Assembly (NCBI GenBank): GCA_016932415.1
Contig: JAFGCX010000036.1
Span: forward strand, 38,079-102,078
Origin: Candidatus Krumholzibacteriota bacterium
Lineage (GTDB): Bacteria > Krumholzibacteriota > Krumholzibacteriia > Krumholzibacteriales > Krumholzibacteriaceae
Direction: 5' to 3'
DNA length: 64,000 nt
Shown here: positions 17,224 through 26,609 of the stretch, piece after piece
Numbering within the stretch: the first letter of the stretch is position 1
How the letters are laid out: each line of letters starts with the position of its first letter
Notes under the pieces: generated by a model
Told to the model about the DNA's origin: nothing
The model's input: only the letters and a program-made list of their open reading frames with translations
Database searches by the model: none
Program-made: the position numbers and the translations under genes

Positions 17224-17637
17224 TTGAGTGATACTGAAAATATGACCGATAATGATGGAAATTCGGTTGACGAATTCCTGTTTCATCAACTTCTGGCGAT
17301 GTTCCAGGCACTCGCCCTGCAACAGCTTGGCAAGCTTATGAATCCGATAAGTGGAAAAGTGGAAAGGGATTTGCAACAGGCAAAAATAACAATAGACATG
17401 ATAGGCATGATCCAGAAGAAAACGGAAGGTAATCTTAAAGACAGTGAAAAGAAGATGATAGAAAATATTCTTCTCGATCTGAGGATGAATTATGTAGATG
17501 AAAGTAACCGTCCGGACGAAGGATCCGAATTAGATATGGAGGAAGGTAAGACCAAAGAAACAAAAGAAGATACGGCATCAAATAAAGAACATGAAGATGC
17601 TGCTGGAGAAGCGGCCGATAATCAACAGGATGAGTAG
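17224..17637 (+). CDS. DUF1844 domain-containing small protein
   Basis: Conserved domain of unknown function at about residues 12-95: FLFHQLLAMFQALALQQLGK, PISGKVERDLQQAKITIDMI and NLKDSEKKMIENILLDLRMN are typical of DUF1844, an all-helical domain. The remaining ~40 residues are an acidic, low-complexity E/D/K/T tail. Start set at TTG 17224 because the predicted transcript begins near 17206 and an AAAGGGGGGA ribosome site (17209-17217) fits that codon; the ATG at 17203 would lie upstream of the transcript. The gene leads the OmpA/TSP3 gene by 48 bases. Function not known. Confidence 0.85.
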   Translation: MSDTENMTDNDGNSVDEFLFHQLLAMFQALALQQLGKLMNPISGKVERDLQQAKITIDMIGMIQKKTEGNLKDSEKKMIENILLDLRMNYVDESNRPDEGSELDMEEGKTKETKEDTASNKEHEDAAGEAADNQQDE

Positions 17638-17685
17638 CCTGATATTCTCGAAAGGTCCGTTCGTAAATCGTTCAGGAGGTCGATA

Positions 17686-19563
17686 ATGAGGACAGTTTTG
17701 CGTTTGTTTCTGATTCTGGCAATTGTAACATTTTTTGCCGGAGTGGTAAATGCTCAGGCATCGTGGGATGGAACAGCCGGGCTTCTTAAGGTGCATGAAG
17801 CCGGTACGGTTGGAAAGGGTAAGCTCGTCTTCAGCTTCGGTTCGTCATACTACAGAAGGTATGGAGTGACCCTGATGCCGACTCCGGGGAGCTATTATTA
17901 CAGCGCCACTGGAACAGATCCCGAAGTCAATTATAATTTCTTCGTGTCAAAAGCAGTTCTGACTCTGGGGCTTAGCGACTATGTCGAACTGGCCGCGTCA
18001 CTTGATGTGCGAAACTGGATCATGGTCGTCCCGGATGAATTTTCAAATTCATCGTTCGAGACGCTCTACCGAGGAGGGCTTGGAGACACAAAGCTTCTTG
18101 GGAAACTTTGCATGCCGATGCCGACCGATAGATTCAGGATGGGTCTGCTCGCCGCGGTGAATTTCCCGACAGGAAACAAGGAAAGGAATTTTACGACCGA
18201 TGAGATAGATTTCGGGATAAAAGGCCTTTTTACTCTGGATCTGACCGATATTGAGAGCTTTGTCCCAACCAAACTGCACATCAACCTCGGCTATCAGTTC
18301 AACAGGAATGAAGCGAACGGGTATGGAATATTAAATACCGATAATCCCAATATCAGTGGATTCTACCCTCCGGCATATCCAGCCGTCCCCGAGGGAGCTT
18401 CCGATAATTTCAACGATCTCTTCCAGTTCGGGACCGGTGTCGAGTTCATTCTGAAAGACACGAGATTATTCGTTGAATTCTCGTGGGATGAATTCCTCAA
18501 GGCGGACTATGAAGATGGGTATGGCGCAATATACACTAACAAGAATATCTATACGATCACTCCGGGAATATCATACGTCACTCCCAAGGGTGCCGGTATC
18601 CTGGCGGGAATAGATATCAATCTCAATTCAGAGGACAACTGGCCGATATCCGATCCACCTGACTGGATGGCCTATCTCGGTTTCTCAGTCGGCGGGTTCG
18701 TTCTTGCGCAGGATAGCGACAAGGACGGAATAGAGGATAAAGTCGACAAATGTGCCGATCAGCCTGAGGATTTCGACGGTTTCGAGGATGATGACGGATG
18801 TCCCGACCTTGATAACGATGCCGATGGTATCCAGGACCAGGTCGATCAATGTCCCGATCTGGCTGAGGATTTCGATGGATTCGAAGATGAGGATGGATGT
18901 CCCGATCTCGATAACGACGGTGACGGGATCCCTGACATAGAAGACAGGTGTCCAAGCGAACCGGAAGATTTCGATGGTTTTGAGGACAGCGATGGATGTC
19001 CCGATATCATACAGGATTCAGATAATGATGGTGTAGCCGATGATCAGGACAAGTGTCCGTTAAAACCTGAGGACCTTGATGGATTCCAGGACGAGGATGG
19101 ATGTCCCGATCTTGATAACGATCTCGACGGGATACTCGACGTAAACGATCAGTGTCCGATGGAGACGGAAACATTTAATGGCTATATGGATGAGGATGGA
19201 TGTCCGGATGAACGTCCTATTGAGGCAAAATTCATTCTACGAGGAGTAAATTTTGAAAGCGGTTCTGCTTCACTGACCCCCGATTCGTACGCGGTTCTTG
19301 ACCAGGTCGTCAAATCTCTGATGGCATATCCGGAGGTCAAGGTCGAGGTCCGGGGATATACGGACAGCGTCGGAAGCTGGGAGACAAATCTACGGCTCTC
19401 GGAGAAACGGGCGGAATCGGTTAAGCATTATCTTATTAATTCAGGCATAATGGCAGACAGGGTGCTGGCGAAGGGTTACGGCGAAGCTGATCCTGTCTCG
19501 TCGAACAAGACCGCCGCGGGAAGGGCTGAAAACAGAAGGATCGAGTTCCACAGGTTGAATTAG
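17686..19563 (+). CDS. OmpA-family outer-membrane protein with thrombospondin type 3 repeats
   Basis: 625 residues: signal peptide (cleavage near NAQA, residue ~25), an N-terminal beta-barrel-like domain (~30-340), five thrombospondin type 3 calcium-binding repeats (~343-508), and a C-terminal OmpA peptidoglycan-binding domain (~515-625) with the diagnostic VEVRGYTDSVGSWETNLRLS, RAESVKHYL and AGRAENRRIEF motifs. Such proteins tether the outer membrane to the cell wall while the Ca-stabilised TSP3 rod bridges the periplasm. AGGAGGT ribosome site. Ends in a bidirectional terminator shared with mazG. Confidence 0.95.
   Translation: MRTVLRLFLILAIVTFFAGVVNAQASWDGTAGLLKVHEAGTVGKGKLVFSFGSSYYRRYGVTLMPTPGSYYYSATGTDPEVNYNFFVSKAVLTLGLSDYVELAASLDVRNWIMVVPDEFSNSSFETLYRGGLGDTKLLGKLCMPMPTDRFRMGLLAAVNFPTGNKERNFTTDEIDFGIKGLFTLDLTDIESFVPTKLHINLGYQFNRNEANGYGILNTDNPNISGFYPPAYPAVPEGASDNFNDLFQFGTGVEFILKDTRLFVEFSWDEFLKADYEDGYGAIYTNKNIYTITPGISYVTPKGAGILAGIDINLNSEDNWPISDPPDWMAYLGFSVGGFVLAQDSDKDGIEDKVDKCADQPEDFDGFEDDDGCPDLDNDADGIQDQVDQCPDLAEDFDGFEDEDGCPDLDNDGDGIPDIEDRCPSEPEDFDGFEDSDGCPDIIQDSDNDGVADDQDKCPLKPEDLDGFQDEDGCPDLDNDLDGILDVNDQCPMETETFNGYMDEDGCPDERPIEAKFILRGVNFESGSASLTPDSYAVLDQVVKSLMAYPEVKVEVRGYTDSVGSWETNLRLSEKRAESVKHYLINSGIMADRVLAKGYGEADPVSSNKTAAGRAENRRIEFHRLN
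18712..19209 (+). repeat. Five in-frame thrombospondin type 3 repeats
   Basis: About 33-codon units of the form DxDxDGxxDxxDxCPxxPEDxDGFxDxDGCPD inside the OmpA-family gene. Repeats are near-identical in protein and partly in DNA (GGATGTCCCGAT recurs), so slippage or copy-number change is possible. Confidence 0.93.
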
Positions 19564-19604
19564 GATCCTGGCCTGGACACGGGCGGGAAACTGCCGATCA
19601 AGGG

Positions 19605-19645
19605 GAACTGCCGCGGAGCTGATAAGGTCCGCGGCAGTTCTATTT
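19605..19645. terminator. Bidirectional terminator between the OmpA gene and mazG
   Basis: GAACTGCCGCGGA (19605-19617) and TCCGCGGCAGTTC (19628-19640) form a perfect 13-bp stem with a 10-base loop, followed by TATTTT on the plus strand. The mazG stop codon abuts the stem. Confidence 0.82.
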
Positions 19646-20425
19646 TGACTTTTGCCAGATCGCTTCCAGTTCTTCCAGTGTCATTGATTCGAATGAAAGC
19701 CCATTTTCCTTCGCTCTCTTTTCCATAGCAGTGAATCTTCTGATGAATTTCTCTGAAGATCCGGCAATAGCGCTTTCCGAATCGATGTTGAGTTTTCGCG
19801 CGAGATTGACAGTGGTGAAGAAAATATCCCCGATCTCATCCTTTATCATCTTCTTATCACCGGATTCTATCGCCAGTTGAAGTTCTTCGATCTCCTCATG
19901 AAGCTTTTCTATGACACCGCCGTGATCCGGCCAGTCGAATCCGATACCAGCGGCCTTCTTCTGTATTGAGAAAGCTTTTCTTACCGGAGGAAGATCCGGT
20001 GGTATATCAGATAGAAGGGGAAAATCTCCTTTATTATTTTTCTCGTTTCTTTTTATTCTTTCCCACTCAGCGATACTTTCTCCACAATCGGAGGCGCTGC
20101 TTGATCCGAATACGTGTGGATGCCTGGAAATGATCTTTTTATGGACCCTGGAGATAACTTCATCGAGTGGTATCTCTCTTTTCTCAAGGATCAGTTCATG
20201 GATGAATATCATCAGAAATATCACATCTCCGAATTCTTCTTCGAGAAGATCAGGATCACCTGATTTTTCAGCGTGAAGCAATTCATAAGCTTCATCGATA
20301 AGATACGAGATGATATCATCGAGAGATTGTTCCCTGTCCCACGGACATCCTCCGTCGCCTCTCAGTTTGCGGAGGGTGGAACGAAGCGCTTCGATCTCTC
20401 TGGCAGTACGGGATTCATTGTTCAT
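19640..20425 (-). CDS. mazG: Nucleoside triphosphate pyrophosphohydrolase
   Basis: Housekeeping NTP pyrophosphatase that hydrolyses (d)NTPs to NMPs. 261 residues with tandem MazG domains: first with GGCPWDREQSLDDIISYLIDEAYE and EEFGDVIFLMIF (E-x-x-E ... E-x-x-D magnesium ligands), second with KLHEEIEELQLAIESGD and DEIGDIFFTTVNLARKL. Start set at the ATG (20425) giving MNNESRTAREIEALR; a TTG further upstream would add 12 residues of no known homology and would overlap the uvrA promoter region. Ribosome site is weak. Diverges from uvrA. Confidence 0.94.
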   Translation of the reverse strand: MNNESRTAREIEALRSTLRKLRGDGGCPWDREQSLDDIISYLIDEAYELLHAEKSGDPDLLEEEFGDVIFLMIFIHELILEKREIPLDEVISRVHKKIISRHPHVFGSSSASDCGESIAEWERIKRNEKNNKGDFPLLSDIPPDLPPVRKAFSIQKKAAGIGFDWPDHGGVIEKLHEEIEELQLAIESGDKKMIKDEIGDIFFTTVNLARKLNIDSESAIAGSSEKFIRRFTAMEKRAKENGLSFESMTLEELEAIWQKSK

Positions 20426-20509
20426 GTGAGCGAATATATACGATATTGAAAAAATTGGCAATTGATGTTACAATCCAAGTTTGTATTTATCAGAGGGTAA
20501 AAGCCGATC

Positions 20510-23290
20510 ATGAAGAAGATCATTATAACTGGAGCCCGGCAGCATAATCTGAACAATATCGATCTTGAACTTCCGCACAGGAAGATCATCGCGATAACGG
20601 GCGTTTCAGGTTCCGGGAAATCCTCTCTTGCATTCGATACGATATATGCGGAGGGACAGAGGCGATATATCGAATCTCTGTCAACCTATGCGCGCCAGTT
20701 CATCGAGAAACTCGACAGGCCTGATCTGGACTCGATCTCCGGAATTAGCCCCACAATCGCTATCCGCCAGAGAAACACAGTAACCAGTTCGAGGTCGACT
20801 GTCGGTACCGCGACAGAGATATATGATTACCTCAGGCTTCTTTTCGCGAGGATCGGCAGGACCGTCTGCCCGGAATGCGGTTTAGAGGTCAGGAGATGGT
20901 CGCCATCTGAAGCTGCCGGAGAGATCGTGAGTGCTTTTCATGGAAAAAGGATATTTCTCCTTGTTCCCGGTGAAATGATCGACGCATCAAAGTGGAAATC
21001 GAGGATCGCCTATCTTTCTTCAAGAGGATTTACAAGGTTGTATCTTGGTGGCGAACTTTTCAGGATAGAAGAGATCGATCCGCTGCATTGCGACGGAAGG
21101 AAGGCCGATCTTCTTCTCGACAGGCTTGTTGCTTCAGAGACTAACAGGACAAGGATATCGGAGGCTATAGAGACGGCATACCGCGAGAATGATGGTGTAA
21201 TAGAGGTGGCCGAAGCGGAAGGGGATGGGACCAGAAGATTCAGTTCCGCTCCATCCTGCTCTGAATGCGGAAAGAATTTCGAACAGTTGACCCCGATCCT
21301 GTTTTCATTCAACAGCCCTTATGGAGCATGTCCAGAATGCAAAGGGTTCGGGGATAAGATGGATTTTTCTGAAGAACTTATAATCCCCGACGATAAAAAA
21401 TCACTCAGGGAAAGAGCTGTCGACCCATGGAGCCGGGAGAGATTCGATCACTTTCATAACAAGATGATGGGATTTTGTCTCGATAACGATATTCCTACAG
21501 ATATTCCCTGGAGGGACCTTTCAGATGAATCGAGATCCATGATCATCGATGGAGGGAAAGCTTTTTCAGGAGTCATCCCTTTTCTGGAAAGAATGAAGGA
21601 GAAAAATTACAAAAAAGGTCACAGGTTCTTTACCAGAAGATATATGGGATTAAGCAGGTGCCGTTCATGCCATGGTAGCAGGCTCAGAAAAGAAGCGGGT
21701 TTTGTCCGGTTCAGCGGGCGGAAAATAAGTGATCTGGCGGCATTGATCCCTTCGAAGATCCTGTCAGTGTTGAACGGGCATGAATTTACGCCGCTGGAAA
21801 AGGAAGTGTCGAAAGATATTGTCTACGAACTGAATTCAAGGCTCGGGTTTATGATAGACGTGGGGCTTGGATACCTTTCTCTGGACAGGTTGACGAAGAC
21901 ACTGTCGGGTGGCGAAGCGCAGAGGATAAATCTTGCAAATTCACTGGGAGCCAACCTGGTCGACACGCTATATGTCCTCGATGAACCGTCAGTCGGGATG
22001 CATGCTGCCGATAATGAGAAATTGATCAATGTGATGGTAAAATTGAGAGATCTTGGAAACACCGTCCTGGTTGTTGAACATGATCCGGATATCATAATGG
22101 CCTCGGACCATCTTGTGGACCTGGGTCCCGGACCTGGTAGGGAAGGAGGCAGGGTCCTTTTCAACGGTCCGATATCAGAAGCAGCGAAAACTCCTCATGG
22201 AGAATCGAAGACCCTGGAGTATCTGTTCAACATCGATGACGTCGAACGGCCGGTGAAAAAAGCGGGTGACAGGAGAAAAAGCAGGGGAGAGATCGGGCTG
22301 AGCGGAATATCTATGCACAATCTTAAGGATCTGCAAGTCAATATTCCCCTTGGCAACCTTGTCGCTGTTACAGGTGTTTCAGGCTCCGGAAAAAGCACGC
22401 TTATAGTCGATGTGCTGTACAGGCTTCTCTCCGCCAGATCGGGCAGGCCTCATTCCAATTCTCGCCAGAGACTCGAACTTTCCGGAAAGATAGACAGAGT
22501 ACTTCTTGTAGACCAGTCACCGATAGGGTCCTCTCCAAGATCTAATCCGGTGACTTATATCAAAGGGTTCTCCCATATCAGGGAACTGTTCGCGACGCAG
22601 AGAAAATCGATTTTACGAGGTTATCAGCCGGGAAGATTCAGTTTCAACAAGACGGGTGGACGATGTTCAAAATGCCAGGGTATGGGATATAGAAGAGTAG
22701 AGATGCATTTCATGGCAGACGTTTTTGTCCCGTGTGAGGTGTGTGAGGGACGCAGGTATAACAGGGATACCCTCGAAGTGGAGTACAAAGGTAAGAATAT
22801 CAGTGATGTCCTTGATATGACGGTCGATGAAGCTATCATGTTCTTTGATGAGCTTCCCCATCTCGGAGAGAAGCTCTGGGTCCTCTCAAAAACCGGATTG
22901 GGGTACCTTAAACTGGGCCAGCCTTCAAACACTCTTTCCGGGGGAGAGGCGCAGAGGATAAAGATCGCCAGGGAACTGACCGAATCAAAAGGATTGAACA
23001 ATCTGTACATAATGGATGAACCGACGACAGGGCTCCATGTCAGTGATATAGCCAGGTTACTTCGAATCCTTGACGAACTTGTCGACGCGGGGCATTCTGT
23101 CATAGTAATAGAACATAACATGGATCTTATATTATGGTCCGACCATATTATCGACATGGGTCCCGGAGGGGGAGAAGAAGGAGGAAATATCGTAGCCACT
23201 GGAACTGTCGATCTTGTCGTAAAATCAAAGGGTTCTTTGACTGGCAGGTACCTCGGCGAGTACCTGTCGAAATTCAGACGGGAGGATTAG
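20510..23290 (+). CDS. uvrA: Excinuclease ABC subunit A
   Basis: DNA-damage recognition ATPase of nucleotide excision repair. 926 residues, full length. First ABC module: Walker A GVSGSGKSS (31-39) followed by the FDTIYAEGQRRYIESLS signature; second: GVSGSGKS at 622-629. Zinc modules CSECGKNF...CPECKGFG, CRSCHG and CSKCQGMGYRR...CEVCEGRRY are intact. ABC signatures TLSGGEAQRI occur twice, each followed by YVLDEPSVGMH or YIMDEPTTGLH. A weak TTGATG/TATTTA pair at 20462-20489 could be its promoter. The galE start follows immediately after the stop codon, implying cotranscription. Confidence 0.97.
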   Translation: MKKIIITGARQHNLNNIDLELPHRKIIAITGVSGSGKSSLAFDTIYAEGQRRYIESLSTYARQFIEKLDRPDLDSISGISPTIAIRQRNTVTSSRSTVGTATEIYDYLRLLFARIGRTVCPECGLEVRRWSPSEAAGEIVSAFHGKRIFLLVPGEMIDASKWKSRIAYLSSRGFTRLYLGGELFRIEEIDPLHCDGRKADLLLDRLVASETNRTRISEAIETAYRENDGVIEVAEAEGDGTRRFSSAPSCSECGKNFEQLTPILFSFNSPYGACPECKGFGDKMDFSEELIIPDDKKSLRERAVDPWSRERFDHFHNKMMGFCLDNDIPTDIPWRDLSDESRSMIIDGGKAFSGVIPFLERMKEKNYKKGHRFFTRRYMGLSRCRSCHGSRLRKEAGFVRFSGRKISDLAALIPSKILSVLNGHEFTPLEKEVSKDIVYELNSRLGFMIDVGLGYLSLDRLTKTLSGGEAQRINLANSLGANLVDTLYVLDEPSVGMHAADNEKLINVMVKLRDLGNTVLVVEHDPDIIMASDHLVDLGPGPGREGGRVLFNGPISEAAKTPHGESKTLEYLFNIDDVERPVKKAGDRRKSRGEIGLSGISMHNLKDLQVNIPLGNLVAVTGVSGSGKSTLIVDVLYRLLSARSGRPHSNSRQRLELSGKIDRVLLVDQSPIGSSPRSNPVTYIKGFSHIRELFATQRKSILRGYQPGRFSFNKTGGRCSKCQGMGYRRVEMHFMADVFVPCEVCEGRRYNRDTLEVEYKGKNISDVLDMTVDEAIMFFDELPHLGEKLWVLSKTGLGYLKLGQPSNTLSGGEAQRIKIARELTESKGLNNLYIMDEPTTGLHVSDIARLLRILDELVDAGHSVIVIEHNMDLILWSDHIIDMGPGGGEEGGNIVATGTVDLVVKSKGSLTGRYLGEYLSKFRRED

Positions 23291-24277
23291 ATGAAGATCC
23301 TGGTAACCGGAGGAGCTGGATATATCGGAAGTATCGTGTCTGAATATCTGATCGAGGAGGGGCATGAGGTCATAGTCATCGATAACCTTTCGACCGGCCA
23401 TGCCGAAGCTGTCGATAAACGAATCATGTTTCACAGGATCGATCTGCTTGATACGGAAGCAGTCCATTCGGTCCTCAAGGAGGGGGTCGAAGCTGTCTGT
23501 CATTTCGCGGCCTTTTCCCAGGTCGGAGAATCAGTGGTCGATCCGCTGAAATACTGGAATAATAATATGTGCGGAGCGGTATCCCTTCTATCGGCAATGA
23601 AGGATGCTGGTACAAGACACTTTCTTTTTTCGTCGACCGCCGCGGTCTACGGTGAACCTGAAGTCTCCAGGATAACGGAAGAATCCCGTCTTCTCCCGGT
23701 AAATACTTATGGAAACACAAAACTTGCGATTGAAAAGCTGCTTGATGACTGTCGCCTCGGGTGGGGACTCGATTCCCTGTCACTCAGATATTTCAATGCT
23801 GCAGGAGCTTCAGAGCTGCATGGAGAAGACCACGATCCGGAAACGCATCTGATACCTCTTGTCCTCGATGCAGCGTACGGTCGGCGTGGCGAACTGACAG
23901 TTTTTGGTAATGACTACCCCACTCCGGACGGGACATGCGTCAGGGATTACATTCACGTGAAGGATCTCGCTTCAGCTCATATTCTCGGGCTCGGTAAGCT
24001 GGTAGAAGGATATTCCGGAGTCCTTAATCTGGGTAACGGAAGAGGGTTTTCTGTCCTCGAAGTGATAAACGCTGCTTCAAGGGTCACGGGAAAAGATGTG
24101 CCTTTCAAGATGGGAGGGAGAAGACCGGGCGATCCGGCGATCCTTGTCGCCTCATCGGAAAAAGCGGAAGAAATACTCGGGTGGAAAAAAAGATATCCGG
24201 AAATCGATAAGATCATTGAAGACGCTGATATTTGGAGAAAAAAATATCCCGCCGGATACGGCAGCAATCGGACCTGA
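23291..24277 (+). CDS. galE: UDP-glucose 4-epimerase
   Basis: Extended short-chain dehydrogenase/reductase interconverting UDP-glucose and UDP-galactose, supplying sugar for envelope polysaccharides. 328 residues; NAD-binding GGAGYIGS at residues 7-14, catalytic YGNTK (Tyr140, Lys144) with Ser upstream in FSSTAAVYGEPE, and the substrate-binding YFNAAGA and RPGDPAILVAS blocks. Start ATG directly abuts the uvrA stop, so expression is linked to uvrA. A related epimerase (for example acting on N-acetylated sugars) cannot be fully excluded, but GalE is the best match. Confidence 0.93.
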   Translation: MKILVTGGAGYIGSIVSEYLIEEGHEVIVIDNLSTGHAEAVDKRIMFHRIDLLDTEAVHSVLKEGVEAVCHFAAFSQVGESVVDPLKYWNNNMCGAVSLLSAMKDAGTRHFLFSSTAAVYGEPEVSRITEESRLLPVNTYGNTKLAIEKLLDDCRLGWGLDSLSLRYFNAAGASELHGEDHDPETHLIPLVLDAAYGRRGELTVFGNDYPTPDGTCVRDYIHVKDLASAHILGLGKLVEGYSGVLNLGNGRGFSVLEVINAASRVTGKDVPFKMGGRRPGDPAILVASSEKAEEILGWKKRYPEIDKIIEDADIWRKKYPAGYGSNRT

Positions 24278-24373
24278 CCCTGAAAAAAATTCTCTGAATG
24301 CCGGAAATAATCTCTTAATGGTTAGAATTCTGTCAACCTGACTGGCAGGCGATCGCCGCGTGACAGTGTAAAT

Positions 24374-24395
24374 TTCCTCGGATCTTGTCGAGGAA
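24374..24395 (+). terminator. Possible terminator hairpin after galE
   Basis: TTCCTCG (24374-24380) and CGAGGAA (24389-24395), eight-base loop, followed by GCCATTTTG. About 100 bases past galE; weak T-run. Confidence 0.3.
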
Positions 24396-24514
24396 GCCAT
24401 TTTGTAACAATTATCATATTATCAAATAATAAGATAGACGGTAAAAAGGATTATTTCGCCAGGCCTGTTGTTCCACTTCGACCTATTTATACCTCTATGG
24501 CATGTTAGTTGCCT

Positions 24515-24530
24515 TATTCACAAGTGAATA
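24515..24530. promoter_or_regulatory. Inverted repeat upstream of the signalling cassette (operator candidate)
   Basis: TATTCAC, two bases, GTGAATA: a perfect 7-bp inverted repeat 38 bases ahead of the kinase start, in an otherwise non-coding, A/T-rich 290-base gap after galE. A good -35/-10 pair is not obvious here. Confidence 0.35.
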
Positions 24531-24567
24531 GGTACGCTGACAGTGGGTTTTATCTGCAGGTAAGGTC

Positions 24568-26595
24568 ATGGTCTTTTCAGATAATACGAGTCATCCAGGC
24601 GAAGAGATGAAAATAAAGCTACTTCAGGGCGTCGATGACGGCGATGTCATGAAGAAGATACTGTTAGAGATGATGGACAGAACAGGTGCTGAATTCTGCG
24701 CTTATTACAGCGGTGGGAAAGATCCATACCTGCATATCCTTCTTGCCAGCAGAGAATTGTCCGCAAGGATCCCTGAAATCAAGGCAAAACTGATCAAGAG
24801 TCATCAGATGTTCTCCAACGGTTTGACGGACAACGGAGAATGCCTCGAAAAGATATATCTTAAAAGTAATGACAATAATATCGCTTATCTGGTGGGAGAA
24901 TCGAAGATAAAGAGTTATTTCCTTGTTCCCGTGATGTCAGACCTACATGTCGCCGGTACTCTTTTCTTAGGCAGCATAAGAGATGACGCTTTCGTAAGGG
25001 AAGATATCGAGTACTTCAGGGATATGGCTGACAGGGAGGATTCCCGAAGGCCTGTCGTCTACAGACTTGGAGGACAGCTTGGCATCCTCGACAAACTTGT
25101 CCGCGAACTGACTATCCCTTGCGCGTTGATATCCCACAATGGATTTATTCTCAGTTCAAACAGCGAATTCGCGTCATTGTTCGATCTTGGCGACGAACCG
25201 GCTGAATCGATCAGATCGCTGGATGACAAGACTCTATTTCATTTCAGCGGTATCTGGAATGAGTTCGAACTTATAGGCGCCGATATCAAGAGCAGGGAAC
25301 TGTGCGCCACGGAATCAAGCGACAGATGCCTATCAGTCGATATGATCCATTTGCGCGAACTGTCAAAGGATGTCGGAGGGCTTCTGCTGGTCCGGGATAT
25401 ATCAGGGCATAAGAGAGAAGAACTCGAAAGAGAGGAAATACTGGCAGTCACTGCTCATGAATTGAGAACGCCGATGGCGGCTCTGAGAAACTCCTTGAAG
25501 ATAATCGCTGACAGCCAGTCAGGCAGATATCCCGGCCGTGACAGGGAAGAGAAGGAAATCAAAACTGAAGACCGGTTCATCCAGACAGCGATCCGTACTA
25601 TCGACCGGCTTAATCTGCTGGTAAACGGGCTTGTAGATTCATCATCGATCAGGTTGAATGATCACCCGGTCGAAGCAGTCCTGACCGATACGAAGAGTTT
25701 TCTCGAAGAAGCAAGCAGGATATTCTTATCCTCAATGGAAAAGAAGGGTATCAGTTTCTCGATAGATGTAGAGGAGAAGGTGAAAACTTTGGTCTTCGAC
25801 CCGATGATGATCGAACAGGTCATTCAGAATCTCCTTTCGAATTCACTTAAATACGTTCCCTCGGGCGGATCTGTCAGCATCAGGGTCAGGTCGGTAGAAA
25901 AGGATAACGAACGTTTCGATTGCGGGCTTATCGATCGACCGGGTTATGCCGAGATAAGGATGATCGATACAGGTCCTGGAATACCTGAAGAGGTAATACT
26001 CGAGTTGAACCGTGAAAATATAGACGGGTACGGGAAAAGAAGCCCCGTGCGCGGCCTGGGATTGTATATAGCCAGGAGGATCATTTCCAGACATGGAGGA
26101 AGCCTGCGTTTTGAGGATCTTGAAAGCGACGGCAGCACGATCAGCATGACGATCCCAGCCGACCGGAAGACCGGTGAAGCTGTAAGATCGATAAACGCGG
26201 CACGTTCACAGATCGATGAAAGTATCTCAAGGGGATATCATCCGGTGGTCTACTATATGTACAAGGAAACAGATGAATGCTGGTTCGATCTTACCGATCT
26301 GATGACAATACAACCGGATATCTATCCGGTACAGGGGAATATCAACGACAGGGGTCTCTTCCTGTGGCCTGTCGATCGGAATACGGCACTGGCTATGACA
26401 CTCAACGGAAACTCCCAGGACGATCCGCTTTTCTTCATACCGGGAAGTAAAGGAGGATTGCGGATCATCGATGACGGAGTAGCGGGTAGAGTGAGGATCG
26501 GGTGGTCGGTCTTTCCGGTTGACGGGTTGAAGTCGGATGATCTGATCAATAACGCCGTAAAAGTAAAGGTTCATGAAGTCGCCGAAATCGATTAG
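24568..26595 (+). CDS. Sensor histidine kinase (GAF-PAS-HisKA-HATPase) with degenerate GGDEF-like C-terminal domain
   Basis: 675 residues, no membrane segments, hence cytosolic. Order: GAF-like sensor (~15-150), PAS-like region (~165-285), dimerisation/phosphoacceptor domain with His297 in VTAHELRTPMAALRNSLKII, and a catalytic ATPase domain with N-box IEQVIQNLLSNSLKYV, G1 MIDTGPGIPEE and G2 RGLGLYIARRII. After the kinase core (from residue ~535) come 140 further residues, not expected in a kinase, that look like a worn GGDEF domain: GLFLWPVDRNTALAMTL occupies the place of the GGDEF hairpin and VRIGWSVFPVDGLKSDDLINNA resembles the terminal SIGVA...D.LL..AD block. Followed within 14 bases by a receiver gene with its own strong ribosome site. 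Confidence 0.88.
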   Translation: MVFSDNTSHPGEEMKIKLLQGVDDGDVMKKILLEMMDRTGAEFCAYYSGGKDPYLHILLASRELSARIPEIKAKLIKSHQMFSNGLTDNGECLEKIYLKSNDNNIAYLVGESKIKSYFLVPVMSDLHVAGTLFLGSIRDDAFVREDIEYFRDMADREDSRRPVVYRLGGQLGILDKLVRELTIPCALISHNGFILSSNSEFASLFDLGDEPAESIRSLDDKTLFHFSGIWNEFELIGADIKSRELCATESSDRCLSVDMIHLRELSKDVGGLLLVRDISGHKREELEREEILAVTAHELRTPMAALRNSLKIIADSQSGRYPGRDREEKEIKTEDRFIQTAIRTIDRLNLLVNGLVDSSSIRLNDHPVEAVLTDTKSFLEEASRIFLSSMEKKGISFSIDVEEKVKTLVFDPMMIEQVIQNLLSNSLKYVPSGGSVSIRVRSVEKDNERFDCGLIDRPGYAEIRMIDTGPGIPEEVILELNRENIDGYGKRSPVRGLGLYIARRIISRHGGSLRFEDLESDGSTISMTIPADRKTGEAVRSINAARSQIDESISRGYHPVVYYMYKETDECWFDLTDLMTIQPDIYPVQGNINDRGLFLWPVDRNTALAMTLNGNSQDDPLFFIPGSKGGLRIIDDGVAGRVRIGWSVFPVDGLKSDDLINNAVKVKVHEVAEID

Positions 26596-26609
26596 AAAGG
26601 AGAAAGGGG

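Noticed and set aside
18712-19209. Regularly spaced similar segments resembling a repeat array
   Set aside because: They are in-frame thrombospondin type 3 protein repeats, not CRISPR: units vary, have no unique spacers and are fully coding.
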